A stretch of 64,000 nucleotides of DNA, from positions 136,235,875 to 136,299,874 of the forward strand of contig CM034546.1 of assembly GCA_020055645.1 (NCBI GenBank), read 5' to 3'. A program made the position numbers and the translations under genes. The stretch's first letter is position 1; every line of letters starts with the position of its first letter. The notes below the pieces were generated by a model. It saw only the letters and a list, made by a program, of their open reading frames with translations. It did no database searches and was not told where the DNA came from. Shown here piece after piece: positions 50,622-63,507 of the stretch. The DNA is from Tomocerus qinae. Its lineage: Eukaryota > Arthropoda > Collembola > Entomobryomorpha > Tomoceridae.

Positions 50622-53600
50622 ATGAGACTATTGAAATTTCTACTAGTTTTAGAATTAGGTAGTTTGTGGATTTGTGCACAAGATTATCCCCAAGTGAAAT
50701 TGCAGGATGGGGAATTAAAAGGTTCTTTTATGAAATCTCGTGACAACAAAACGTTCTCAGCTTTTATTGGCATTCCATACGCTGAACCACCGCAACGATT
50801 TAAGGTTGAGCTGTAAATATTTTATACTGTTTCAATCAGATTTAAGGCATTCATTTTAGCAATTTAATATACTATTATATTTAATGTTAATTTTCTAGCT
50901 AGCCAAATTAGCAAAACCATGGACAGGTCTTCGAGAAGCGACAAAAATGGGTTCAGAATGTGTCCAAGTATTCCCGTTTGATCCAAAACGAATTGTGACC
51001 GGAAACGAAGAATGTCTATCCATTAACGTCTATTCCCCTCAAGTAAATTGTTAAACTGTTTTTCAGGGCCGGTGAGGTTTTCATGATGCCCGGGCAAACG
51101 CTATCTTGATGCCCCCTATTACTAACTTTAATGTCATTTCACATTTTAAAAACAGAAACATTTTGTTGCAAAAACTTTTGTTAAAATAGTGTAGCAATAG
51201 AAAGGCAATTTTAAAGCTGGCACCAAACGGTAAGAAGCTTTTTGGGGTGAGACTTTTTGGGTTGAGACGGTTTGGGATGAGACGGTTTGGGTTGAGACGG
51301 TTTGGGTTGAGACGGTTTGGATTGAGACGGTTTGGGTTGAGACAGTTTGGGATGAGACGGTTTGGGTCGAGACTGTTTGAGTTGAGACGGTTTGGGTTCA
51401 GTCTGTTTAAAATAAAACGTACAGTTGAAACGATTTTGGTTGAGATAGTTTGGATTGCCACGTAGAGTTAGTACGATTTTGGTTGAAACGTGTTGGATTG
51501 AGACAGTTTTAATTTGACACACGGTTTGGATTGACAAAGTTTCAAAGCGGTTTGGATTGACAAGATTTGGAAGGAAAAAGTTTCAAAGCAGTTTGGATTG
51601 ATTTGGTTTGGGTGGAAAATGAAATCACTAATTTTGTTGTTTATTGGAGAATTGTAAGCCATATCATACCTTAAGGAATTGTACAATGCCAAATATATTG
51701 TATACTATATTTCTGTTTGTTATTAGTAACTGTTATTAGTTATTTTCTGCTGCCTAACAAGCTATTGCACGACTTTGTACGTTGAATAGAACGGAATTTA
51801 CATTGATTTTCATTTATTTTTTAAGTTTTACACCCACTTCCTCTGATAATACAAGGTTTTAACCTATTTAGTAGTGGCAGGGAATTTGCAAGCTTTCCAT
51901 CAAGCTATTGCACGACTTGGTACGATGAAAAGAACGTTAGTTACATCGATTTTCAATTGTTTCAAGTTTTTAATCCATATTCCTTATCAGGGGCAGGTTA
52001 TAACAAATTTAGAAGTGTTTGTAGACCTGTCAGCTTTCATTAGAGCTATTGCATCACTTCGAAAAGTTACGTCGATATTTGGTTATTATTTTCATTTTTT
52101 GACTGATAATTTTACCCTAACAGGGGAAGATTATCAGTCGAATTCTACATCCCTACTCAGACTTTACTTCAAGTCTAACTTTACAAGGGTTGGTTTATTC
52201 AAGTCAAGTTAAAGTCCAAGTAGGGATAATATTCATGAAGCCCACTTGACGAAATTAGACTTCAAAATGATTTTGTATTAAAAATTGAGCGTAGTTTCAA
52301 AAATTGTAAAGCTCAAGTCAAGTACCAAGGTAGATCTGGGAGGTACCTTACAACTTGACTTCAAGTCATTTCTAATGTGAATCCTGAATACGACTTGGGA
52401 CTTGAATAGCAAGTGAAATTTAGATTGAAGTCTGAGTTGCGATGTAGAATTCGACTGTTACAACCTGTTCACTAATGTGTCTAATCATGTCACCTGTCGA
52501 ACAAGCTTTTACGCGACGCTGTATGATAACCAGATCCAAAATTACGTCGATTTTAGTAAAATTCGATGTTTAAACCCCTCCCCCGGTCAGGGAATGTGAC
52601 CGATCTTGCTCATTTACGAACTATGGTTTACTTTTTTCTTCTTTAAACTAAGCTATCTTTAAAATTTAAAGTGCTTAGCTCAAACCGTACGAAAGCTATC
52701 GCGAACAGGGTTTAACGGACGGACAGACACACAGACAGAAAACAGAAATAGATTTCGCATAAAGAGAAAAAAGCTAGGTTAAAATTGGATTCCGTGATTA
52801 ACAGTAAAAAGGAAATAAACTAATTAGTGGTGTTTGTTCTCGAGAAATGCTTTGTTATTATTATTATAGTTTCTTTGGAATACTAATGTACCTTGCAAAT
52901 GGGCGGAAAAAAATTATTTTTTTCCTGCATTTTGCTGCCCCCTTGAGCCTGATGCCCGGTGCCGTCGCCCCAGTCGCCCCCCCCCCAATTCCCCGGCCCT
53001 GCTGTTTTTACTCTATAAAGCTTCAATTTTTATGCTAAACTACAAATATTTCTGAAATTCAAAACAAATGCAGTAATAATATTTAAATTGAAAATCTAAT
53101 TTTGATGCTTTACTTACATAGTTGGATGGAAATTATCCTGTAATGGCATTTATTCACGGAGGAGGCTTTATGGCAGGCTCAGCAAAACCCATGGGAGCTG
53201 CCTATTTCATGGACCAGAAAGTAGTTTTTGTTACATTTAACTACAGACTTGGTGCTTTTGGTAATTCAGCACCTAAATTATAAACGTTGTGCATGATTCC
53301 ACGCTTTGCTGACTCACAAAATCTATAGCTTAAATAGTATGGCAAAAAGTAACCTTCTAGCTTCTTTTGCCTTATAAGAAGAAATGGATTTCTTGTATAT
53401 TTAATGGTTGGCTTATTATAAATTGCGAGTGCTATGTATGAAATTATTTAGCACTATAGTAGTAGAAGTATTTTGAGTCTCTGGCATGTACTTGTACTAA
53501 TACATGATTATAATTATTTCTGACTACATTAAAACCGGTATTAATGATTTATAACTAAAGTTCTTTATTACTCGTAGATACCCATACGTATTTATATACA

Positions 53601-56208
53601 CATAATTGTAGATATATATATCTATATATCTTATTCACTTTATATTGGCACTAAAGGTTACTTTAAGATGATACTTTAGTATGCAATAGAGTGTAAAGGT
53701 ACCTAATTATTTTTTGTGGTTGGTATTAATTAGTTATTTACATAATACAAGTTTTTGTTATCGTAGGATTCTTGAACACCGGGGATGGCGAAATAGAAGG
53801 GAATCTTGGTTTAAAAGATCAAGTGCTGGCATTGAAGTGGATTCAGAAGAATATCCAGGCGTTTGGAGGTGACCCCCAAAGAGTTACTTTGTTTGGCCAG
53901 AGCGCTGGTTCCAGTTCTGTTCATTTTCATCTTCTATCCCCACTATCCAAAGGACTCTTCTCCAGAGCAATTCTGCAGAGTGGAACGGCTATCAGCAATG
54001 CCGTTTTCATGGAAAATCCTGCTATAAATGCATTTACCACGGCCAAAGCCCTCGGCTGCTTCCAGAATAATGAAACTGAAAATTCTACCACGCTTATCAA
54101 ATGTTTGGAACAGAAAAAAGCTGAAGATATTGCGAAAGTAGATATACATGTGCGTAGTTTTGTAAATTTATGTATGTAGTATTTCATACACATTTTTGGT
54201 CCCGCAAAGGAGTGTATTAAGATTGAACAATTTTCTTTTAATTTGTGACCTATTTTAAACTTTGGGAGTGTCTTTATTGTACAAAGATCTGTTTATGTAT
54301 TTGATCCCTCAGCATTAGAGATCATTTAAATCCTTCTAGCATATTATGTTACTAGTCTAAGACAACGTGTACAACAAAGGAATAGAGATTAGAGCCCTAA
54401 TTGGATATTTTCTAGACCTAGTCCTCCTTTAATTACTTTTTCTCGACAATCGATAAAGCGAGGTAAGAATGGAGTAGCTCTGAGCTCTCATCATCGTAAT
54501 GAAAATCCAATTAAGACGGGATTTGGGCTACCACAACACAAAAATAGAAAATATCCTATTAGTATTCTAATCTCTATTCCTTTGTTGTACGCGTTATCTT
54601 ACACATGTAATACAACACACAATGTGATGACTCTTAGGTACTCCTTCGACCTCTAACGGTATATCATTGCAGGGTTGCGGTGATAAAATTGGTTAAGATT
54701 GGACAAAACTAATTTAAGTACCAGTAAACTGGACAGTACCATTTGCGGTTGATATACAACTCCATGAAACTAAAACTAGTTCAAACATTAAAGTACTAAG
54801 TAATTAAATTTGTCTTTGATTAAGCATCTTATTGTATTATTTGAATTGTAATAGGAATGGTATCTAGAGCCTTTTCCTGAATTTGCGCCCTCCGTTGAAA
54901 TTCCGGGCAAAAGCGAACAAATTTTTCTCGGTGATACGCCAGAAAATATTATGGAATCGGGAAGTTTTAACAAAGTCCCTCTTATATTCACTGCCTGCGA
55001 AGATGAAGGTCTTGTTCTACATGCTATTCGTGAGTTAAGGAAACATTTCTATACGTTTAAGTGACTACTATTACATTTGAAGTCTTTTAACCTTATTTGT
55101 AAATCTATTTTAAACAGCCGTGGCTAACAATGAAAAGTTGAGAAAAGACATCAATGAGGATTTTCTGAAAATTTTACCGATAACTTTGAGTTATCGGGAT
55201 GCTGGCCTTTCAGTTAACGAACAAAATTGGATTTCCACTCAGGTCAAAAAATTTTATTTCGGCGATGAAGAAATTGGAATGAAAACTTTTCAGAATTTGA
55301 CAGACATGTATTCGGACACTGGATTCATCTACGGTATAGAAAGATCATTACGAATGCACGCTAAACATTCACCTGTCTACATCGGATTGATGACACAACG
55401 AGGAACTTTCTCCGCCACTTCCCTTTTTGGCATCAAGGAGATAATTGGTAGATACTTAAAGTAAAACTCAGCTAATACAAATAGAATCTAAAATTTTTTA
55501 CATTTTTAGATTTTTGTATTATTAAGGTGTGACTCATGGGGATGAAATGCAATATTTAATGAGCGGGCGTTCTCCTCTGGCACCAGGATCTCCCGAAGAA
55601 ACGTTTTCAAAACTTTATATTCAACTTTGGACAGATTTTGCTTACGGGTGACTAAAATTACCACTTTAAACGAAATTGCTACACAACCTATTTTTTGAAA
55701 TTAATTCGATTCCTTGGTGTAGAAATAAACTTATCATTGAAGGCCTATCGTGGGACCCACTTGATCCTGCCAAACTTGAAAAGGACGGCTCAAGTTGGAT
55801 AACCCTCAATTTGAACTCGAAATTACTTCATGACCCTTACAAGGAGAGAGTCAAATTTTGGGACAAGGTAATATCGGCCGCTTAATATTACAATGTGAAA
55901 AGCCAAAAGCCACATTATCAAGAGTAGCTACAATGTAACAATAACAAACCATTTTATCATGAATGTTCCAATACGACAAGCCACAATTATTAAGAAAATA
56001 GGTCAAAAAGTTCAAAAAACTTATCAACCGTCTTTGGCGGGAAAATATTCAATTCCTTCAAAAATATGGTTTGTCAAATTGTGATATTAAGCAGACGATA
56101 CACACGTACCCTAATTTAAACACATAAGTAGAAATGGTAAACATTTACAGATTATTTATTATTTTGATTTTACAGATTACTGAAGGTTCCAAGCTGAAAA
56201 GGAATTAA
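50622..56208 (+). CDS. Secreted carboxylesterase (type B, alpha/beta hydrolase)
   Basis: Nine exons (50622-50804, 50899-51042, 53122-53260, 53767-54149, 54855-55029, 55118-55447, 55527-55647, 55723-55867, 56176-56208) give 550 residues, the normal family length. A signal peptide (MRLLKFLLVLELGSLWICA) is followed by FSAFIGIPYAEPP, NEECLSINVYSP, the oxyanion loop HGGGF (121-125), GNLGLKDQVLALKW, FGGDPQRVTLFGQSAG with nucleophile Ser201, acid Glu334 in CEDEG, and His455 in GVTHGDEM. The triad is complete, so it should hydrolyse carboxylic esters, as in juvenile-hormone, pheromone or xenobiotic esterases; substrate unknown. There is no C-terminal GPI-like hydrophobic tail, so it is probably secreted or luminal. 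Intron 2 (2.1 kb) holds a minisatellite and MITEs; intron 4 holds another fold-back. Confidence 0.93.
51240..51450. repeat. 15-bp minisatellite in esterase intron 2
   Basis: About a dozen copies of a 15-bp unit with consensus TGAGACGGTTTGGGT, followed to about 51615 by diverged copies (GGTTTGGATTGACAA). The frames it creates (LRRFG repeats or the reverse) are artefacts. Confidence 0.85.
51760..52570. repeat. Diverged tandem units and a fold-back in esterase intron 2
   Basis: The phrase AAGCTATTGCACGACTT followed by GATTTTCA and a TTTTAA-rich stretch recurs at about 51762, 51900, 52033 and 52502 with divergence, so about 130-bp units were duplicated. Between them, CAGTCGAATTCTACATCCC (about 52134) and its complement (about 52440-52460) delimit a 330-bp fold-back containing ACTTGACTTCAAGT motifs. 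Confidence 0.6.
54358..54605. repeat. Fold-back element in esterase intron 4
   Basis: GTACAACAAAGGAATAGAGA at the left pairs with TCTCTATTCCTTTGTTGTAC at the right; further matches (GATATTTTCTA / TAGAAAATATC) lie inside. About 250 bp, non-coding. Confidence 0.7.
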
Positions 56209-57509
56209 TGTTGAAGTTCATTTAGCCAACTGCTGTAGCTACTACTACTATACTGTCACTACTTGGATCAGTTGGATCTATAAATTCATTCTCCGTATAT
56301 TTAATAAAATGACATTATGGGTAATGGATTCAACCCCGAATTGTCAACTTTAAATTGTCAACACTTTAACCTATCTAACCTAACCTAAACACGTATAATT
56401 CTGTTGACAAAAAGGTGTTGACAAAAAGGGGTTGACAATTTGGGGTGGTCTCGGGTAATTATATACTTCTGTAAGAACCTTTTATATAAAAATGGCGTAC
56501 CATGTTTGATTGTGGAGTGCTAAATATGTTCATTTTAATCGCTATTTATATATAGGTACTTATTATATATTTAATTATACACATTTCGAAACGAAGAGGT
56601 AATATTAAATGTAGTAAAGTAATTAATTCATTGCAAGTGTAAAACTAAAAAATATATTAATTCATGTTAAGCATACCATTCGCATGAAACAATGACATGT
56701 TAGGAAGATACCTTAATTACCAAGCAAAATAGGCAAGTCCGTAAATATAATCACAGGGCACAAAAATTAATAGAGCAATAGATCCAATGGATTATAGTTC
56801 TGTAGCCTACAAAAAGGACCTCACTAGTTTACATATTTTGATGGAAAGAAAGGTTATCAAAACGGCAAATTCGCGAAAAGCTGCCAATTTCACGCCTTGT
56901 TGTTATACCCATCTTGACATGGTTAATTTATTCTACTATATAGCCTTTATATCGTATTGCATTGCATTGCATTGTTAATATTGTTGAATTGAATTAAATG
57001 AACGTGAAGTGGTTGTTGTTGTATACTTTATACTCGTTTATAATCGATGCACTACTGTCCTCAATTTAATTAAATCTAGGTGACAAATGTCAGTATTAAT
57101 TGCCACTTATTTACAACTGTCGGTAATGTAATCTTCAAACTTTTGACCAGTAAAAAGCATTACCCGTTTTAACAAAAAGCTGACTGAAACAAGAATATTA
57201 TTCACAGGGATTTGGAGAATGATTGACAGGTGACAAGTAAATGTGGAAATGAATGCTGACATAGATAAGATTCAATTCAAACCAAACCCTTTCGGCAGTT
57301 TTGATAACAGTCTGTCGTTTTTGTACAACCTTAAGTGGATATCTCTGATATCTGCACTCTATACATATACATGCCGGACAATTGTCTGCAACTAGGCGAT
57401 GCAGTTAAAGATGACAGTAGTGGCCACTGGAGTGGCATAGATATTTTTGTATCGTCTGGGACAACTTCTTCCTTTATTAAAGTCCGTCACTAAGAATTAA
57501 TTAGTAGAA
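56209..57509. other. Intergenic
   Basis: No gene. AATTGTCAAC and GTTGACAA strings at 56338-56445 form a short inverted-repeat cluster. The end contains the upstream region of the GH16 gene. Confidence 0.5.
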
Positions 57510-60142
57510 ATGAAGTTCCCTATTTTATTATGTACAATTCTGCTGTCCTTGACAGTTGATTCATTTGCAGCCAGCCCAAAAAAATCAATCACCACTTCAA
57601 GTTTAGGAGGTGTTTACGCTCCTGGAGATCTCGTTTGGGAAGACAACTTCGACACGCTAGATTTTGACAAATGGGACTATGAAGCCAACATGAACGGCGG
57701 GGGAGTAGCCGTGCCCCATCAAGTAAATAATTATTTGGCTTTAATTAAAGCCCGTTACTTTATTGTTTGGGTATGTCACTGTTTGAGAGTGTTAAAAAAG
57801 GAACAAAAAATGTACTTCTGTTTTACAAAATATCAAAAAAGTACTACTTTTGTAGTTAAGCAGCCTTTTTTTTTGCTTTTATTTACAAGAAAATTGAATG
57901 TTCCCATTTACATGTAAATGGGGCCTATTGCTACATAAAAAAGGCAAAAAAGGACTGCTTTAAAAAAACTTACTCCAACCTTTTTATAAAAAAGGCAAAA
58001 AATAATTTTTGTTTCCTGGAAAGAGATCAATTCTCAAAAAATACTACTTCCGAAATAAATAAGCCAGAGAGACTTTAGGTCCCCTTCAAGATGTTACGAC
58101 ATATATTGCGATCTCAACCTTGGCTGTTCCGAATTATTGCTAAAGTCTTTGCTTCTACACTACTTTTAAAATTGGTTAAATTCCTCAAAATTGAATCTAA
58201 GGAATGTAATTCAACTTTTTACTGACAGAATCACGAGTTTCAAATTTATGACCGATACCCGGAAAATTCTTACATTAAAAACGGAAGTTTACACATCAAA
58301 CCGACTTTGACTTTGGATCTTCTGGGTGGAGACCAAGAGGCTCTCTACAATGGATACCATTATGTCGAGTGGTAAGCCATTTCACAACTTGCTTCTATTA
58401 AAATTCCATCTCCGGTTTTACTTTATTACATATTATGCCGATTGGTTGCTGGAGCATATTCCGTACAAATGTGCTGCACTAGATGTTAGGTTGACCCCTC
58501 CTTGAACTGAACTAAATCGGAAGGCACGGAGGGTTTCCTCAAATTTATTTCAGTATCTGTCAAAAACGATGTTTTTTCTTTAAGGCATGCCATTTATGGT
58601 ATGCCGACTTTATACTCTTACCCCTCACCCTCGCTGAATAAATGTAATGCAAGATATAGTTAGGTTTTGTTCAGTTATGCATATGTACCTAAATTACACA
58701 ACCCATTAAAGGTTGTGCCGAAGTCTGGCACAGTCATATCAGACCCTCAAATTTCAACTTTTCATGACTGCATTATTGTAATAGCTGCACAGATCCTCCA
58801 AAAGGTGGTGCCTGCGATAGACAGGCTGAGTATCCCAATATTCTTCAACCCGCAGTTTCTGCTCGTTTGAGGACCAAAGGGAAATTCTCATTCCGATATG
58901 GGAAAGTTGAGGTTCGGGCAAAAGTTCCCCATGGAGATTGGATGTGGCCAGGTAACTAAGAATAATATAAATCCGTTCATAAGGGAGTAAAAGTTTATGC
59001 AAACGAACTTTCCATTATTAAAATCACTTTTCCGTTTGAATTAAATTCTAATATATAGCAATCTGGATGATGCCCGAGGAGGCAATTTATGGAGGATGGC
59101 CAGCCAGTGGCGAAATCGACATAATGGAATCTCGAGGCAATCGGTTACTTTTTGAACCATCAGGAATAAATATGGGCACTGAACAAGTTGGAGCCACCCT
59201 GCATTTTGGTGTACGTGACATAATATTATCCTTAAATACAATCAATATTAAATTAATATTATTAAATAATGTTAAAAGCATGGCTTATCATTTAATAAAT
59301 GATTCAATGTGTTTCAGCCATTCTACCCTCACAACGCTTATGAACTAACACACAATACGACCAACTCACCAATTAATCAAGGATTCGACAGAGATTTCCA
59401 TATCTTCCAGTTAGAGTGGACTGACAGTAAATAGCTTGTTTATTATCAGTTTCAACCTTACTCTTTACTTATGCTAAATATTAGATCGTTTCGCTTTACT
59501 ACATTTTTCAAGTATACACGAAATGGAATTGTAGTTTCATTGTAGTGAAGGAGACGATCTGACGTCCTTCTGCTCTTAGATTAATCTTAACATATTAATT
59601 GACCACTCTATTTACTTTGTCAGCTGGAATTGTCCTCAGCGTTGATGGGAGAGTGACGACTAGAGTTAATCCCCCGGAAGGTGGATTCTTTGAACTCGGA
59701 CGATTTGATGAATCACTTGGAAATCCATGGGCAAATGGTCGAAATCCCAGAATGGCCCCTTTCGATGAAAATGTAGACTTTAATTTTATTTCTATTTTTG
59801 TAACAAACCATTTGAATTAATTAATATTTAAAATCAATCAATCGAACATAAATAGAGCAAACTTCTAATTTCAGTTCCACTTTATTGTTAATGTGGCTGT
59901 TGGAGGAGATTTCTTTTGGCCTGAGTCCATTCCACCTCGCCCTTGGGTAGGAGATGAGGTATATATGCATCACTGAATATTTAATAGATATTATTATATT
60001 GAGTATAGGTATCAAAGCATGTCATGAAAATATTTATTAGGACTTCTTGAGCTTGTGGGAGGAGAGGGACAATTGGGTACCAACCTGGGAAGGAGATGAT
60101 GCTGCTATGCAAATTGACTACATACGAGTCTATGCAGTTTGA
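57510..60142 (+). CDS. GH16 beta-1,3-glucanase / beta-glucan-binding-type protein
   Basis: Eight exons (57510-57722, 58229-58371, 58785-58951, 59059-59210, 59318-59426, 59624-59772, 59875-59958, 60041-60142) give 372 residues. A signal peptide (MKFPILLCTILLSLTVDSFA) leads directly into the GH16 fold: VWEDNFDTLDFDKWDY, NGSLHIKPTLT, ARLRTKGKFSFRYGKVEVRA, WPAIWMMP, then the active site GEIDIMES with nucleophile Glu193, Asp195 and acid/base Glu198, and later FHIFQLEW, FHFIVNVAVGGDFFWP and QIDYIRVY. Arthropod GNBP/beta-GRP immune lectins have usually lost the glutamates and carry an N-terminal CBM39; this protein keeps the glutamates and lacks CBM39. It is therefore likely an active laminarinase-type enzyme for fungal or algal beta-1,3-glucan. 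A GCCTTTTT-type repeat sits in intron 1. Confidence 0.93.
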
Positions 60143-60425
60143 GTCAGTTTTAAATGTATTCAGTGTGATGTAAGTATTGCAGATCAGTAACATTTATTTT
60201 CTAGTCGGTAGTCTTATTGCCTTATACTACCTATGTCAAACTATTTATTCAGGAGCAAAATCAACTTTATGCATTTAAATCAACTGTGACAATTTCTGCT
60301 TATGAATTGCCTCTCCCAAATCCACTGCTATATTGAAAACAATAAACTACACAATTTTATTCTTTATTTTTCACTCTACACCGACCTGTATTTACAACTG
60401 TCGTGAATCAATGCTATCTTCGAAA
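60143..60425. other. Convergent 3' region
   Basis: Short spacer between the convergent GH16 and receptor-3 genes. AATAAA strings on both strands (for example near 60340 on plus) could serve as polyadenylation signals. Confidence 0.4.
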
Positions 60426-61753
60426 TTATGTTGAATATAATAACACACTGACAACATTGTCTACAAGAAATGCCATAAAAGTTAGGAAAAACCCGGCATC
60501 AATATAGCCAAATTCACTTATTTCCGCAGCTATTGATCTCAATCCTCTTGCAACTCGGCGGACAAGTGAATTTTTGTGGACCTTCTTTTTGGCGATGAAT
60601 TTGGCTGAAAGTGAATGCATGTTGGAACCCTGTTTCAACAAAAATATATTTAGAATGGTCAAAATAATAACCATTAAGGGCATGAAGAGATATCCTGGCA
60701 TTCCCATCTTCTCCTTTAGTTTTATCGTTCCATAGATGCATGAGACTCCAAGTATTTGGTCTACAATCAGCAGTTGGGGAATTATGATATGGGCAGCAAG
60801 TAGGTTGATGTATTTATTAACCAGCTTCAAGGAGCTGTATATTTTGAGCGATTGGTGAATTGACTTGTTGGACAAATCCTCAATATATTTAATCCAGTAG
60901 GACGAAAATTGCACGTAGATACAGCCGAGTTGAAAGAACAATGTTGTTGGAGCCACGAATATCATTGACAAGTAGAAAACGACTAGTCCAGTTATGCTCC
61001 TGTTGAATATCTCTCGGGCAGTCATCGCTTTTCCGAATTGAAACCGTGGCTCAAGGCTTAGTGAATGTTCAGCCAATGATAAATACATGCAGAGCAGCAG
61101 AGAAATCAATATTTCTAATGGAAGAATTGACCAAACAATAATTCCCATGTAGTCAACGATTCTTTTCTGTTTTGAGAACGGAAAGATTTTCTCAAGTTCT
61201 AAAAGCAAAAAAAATTGAAAATGAATTGTTCAAGAATAATTTTCATTTAAAATTTAGCAAAATTTATTTTGGAAATAATATTACGCAATTTCATTTAGAA
61301 GTGGGAACAATCTGTATACATCATGGAGAGTTTTTCGTATAAAAATGGATTGAATAATCATAGTTTATTACTTGTGAGTTGCTCATCCAAGATAATGCAT
61401 TGGTTGATACATCGTGGGATTTCATTAAGCCCTGCATAAACAAAAGTTAAATTGGCTCCAACTGAGAGAAGGGCCAAAGAAATCGTACAAAACAACAGGA
61501 TGACATCTCTATCCGAAATGCGGAAACTGTACGTCTTGTAAAATAGCCAACACAAAAGAAATATCCCACAACTGGCATTTATTAATGCCCCGATAGCCCA
61601 TGATACCAATTTCCACCTTTTCCGAATTGTTTGTACGCGGAAGTTGTTGACATCCATTTTGTAAGGAATCATTCCACAGGACTCGAATATTTGAAAGTAC
61701 AATAAAACTGCTTTTTTTGAGAAATTGGTCAACATTTTGATATCGTTAAACAC
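60426..61753 (-). CDS. Gustatory-receptor-type seven-helix protein 3
   Basis: Two exons (61753-61372, 61198-60426) joined by a phase-1 intron give 384 residues. Hydrophobic helices include WAIGALINASCGIFLLCWLF, ILLFCTISLALLSVGANLTF, ILPLEILISLLLCMYLSL, TGLVVFYLSMIFVAPTTLFF, IIPQLLIVDQILGVSCIYG, LFMPLMVIILTILNIFLL and a final GFFLTFMAFLVDNVVSVLL. The pre-TM7 loop has the basic-rich form VRRVARGLRSIAAEI. The donor CACAA/GTAATA is slightly off consensus, but the frame and the intron position agree with the paralogues at 25.2 and 38.9 kb. Start could also be the second Met (residue 7). Ligand unknown. Confidence 0.85.
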
Positions 61754-63507
61754 GAACCAGGAAAAATTTAGGCAACAGTCTAATCCGTTTTATTTTGTAG
61801 AGACAAATCCGGCGAGCTTCACAGAAATCTGCCTTCACGATAGAACAGGTATAAATGTTCTATTTTCTTGAAATTTGTTTTGAGAACTGGTAATGAATAT
61901 CAAGATATTGCAGTTCAGATAAGACTGACACGGCTGTTTGTGTTCAAAATGCTTGGTAAGTTCAGTTTTAGTTTTTCTTAGGGTTACTACAAGTACCTTT
62001 TAAGTACCACTATTACAGTGGAGGTTTTTCCAACCTTTAATTAACAACATACAAATATTATACATTTTTGTTTTTCATGTCGTCTATGGGTCCTTGAATT
62101 TAGTGTACCTAATAATAATATATTTTGCACAATAAAATTGTTTATTGAATAGAGAAGACTGTCAAAACTGGTGGTATTGATAGTGATGCACTCAATACTA
62201 ATCAAAATAATCATATATCTGCTCATAATTGTAATGACAGGTTACATTTTTGAGCCAAAGAAACTTTTCCTCCGAGTTTTTTGCGTGGGATATTTATATT
62301 GCCGTGTCAACAATTTGCCATTTTCACTAACCACCCCTCTTCAAAATTGAAAATTCGTCGGACAAGGTACGATTTGATTTATCACTGCAGACAGTGAACT
62401 AGCTAAATGTCGTCATAAAATCACTAATTGTAATTCATAAAATATGGATGTATTCGTTCCAAATTGGCAAGCAACACATTCTCTGAGTGCTGTTTACATT
62501 AATTTTACTTGAAATTGCGACGTTTATAAGCATATACATGTTATTCATTCATGTACTGATGTAGGTGTTAATAGCATTGGTTTTACTATTTGCATTTGTC
62601 CGTTTTGTACTATATTGTCCTTTCTGTGTTTATTGCTGACTGGTCCTTCTAAGGTTTTGCCTATGTAAATAGACCCAAAAACAAACGCATTACATCTGGT
62701 TACGTTTTTATAGCGATATTGTATTGTTGTTGGTGGGATTGGACCAAACGGGCCGCAGAAGACTGTCCCACATTACACAGCACCACTATACCTCGAAATA
62801 TTTAGAAGTGACCCCCCAATGTTTCATCGGATCTTTGCCGGACATGACCTGTAGGGTACGCTCCCACCCTCAGCTTCCCCCAGGAGGGTCTGGGGCAAAG
62901 TGAGATTCCATCGGATTTTGGTAGATAATTTCCAATTTTTTTCAAACTACCCCCTAGGGAGGGTCAGGCGGGCGGAGTGGGTTTGGTATTTGTTTAAAGG
63001 GTCGATATCTATCAAAATCCGGTGGAATCTCAATTTTCCCCATCACCTTAAGGTTTAATATTGCTGAGAACGTCACATTTTAGAGTTCACTTAGAGTTGA
63101 ATTGGAAGGTGGATGCTATCGACTATACAAATGGCGATGCATGCAGATTGAAAGATGAAGTTTTCCGCTTGGGATTGAGGGCAAAAATAGATATACTACA
63201 GTTGGACCATTATACAGGTACCAATGAAAAACTAATATTTTCTATTGCCAAATGAAATTCAATATTCAAATCATACTGCAACAGTAGTAGCTACTAGTAG
63301 ACAGATTTATTGGGCTTCTAGAATTTACATTCATTACATAAAATTAGCTTATTTCTAATAATACCAATCATATATTATTAAACATATCAAACAATCATAT
63401 GAGCGAATTCTTAATTTCAGAAAAACATTATCTAGAACAATTGTTAGGGATGTACTGTGTCCGATAAATATAAGGTTGGCAATTTCTAACTATTACAGTA
63501 GCCATTA
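61754..63507. other. Intergenic, inverted repeat
   Basis: No firm gene. GAGATTCCATCGGATTTTGG (about 62900) and its near-complement CAAAATCCGGTGGAATCTC (about 63013-63031) form a fold-back around a C-rich centre. A 64-codon plus frame at 63061-63255 is unsupported. Confidence 0.5.

Noticed and set aside
51081-51537. Open frames with NRLNP or QPKPS repeats, opposite an LRRFG repeat frame
   Set aside because: Translation of the 15-bp minisatellite in an esterase intron.
63061-63255. 64-codon plus frame
   Set aside because: No motif, and no flanking splice structure that extends it.
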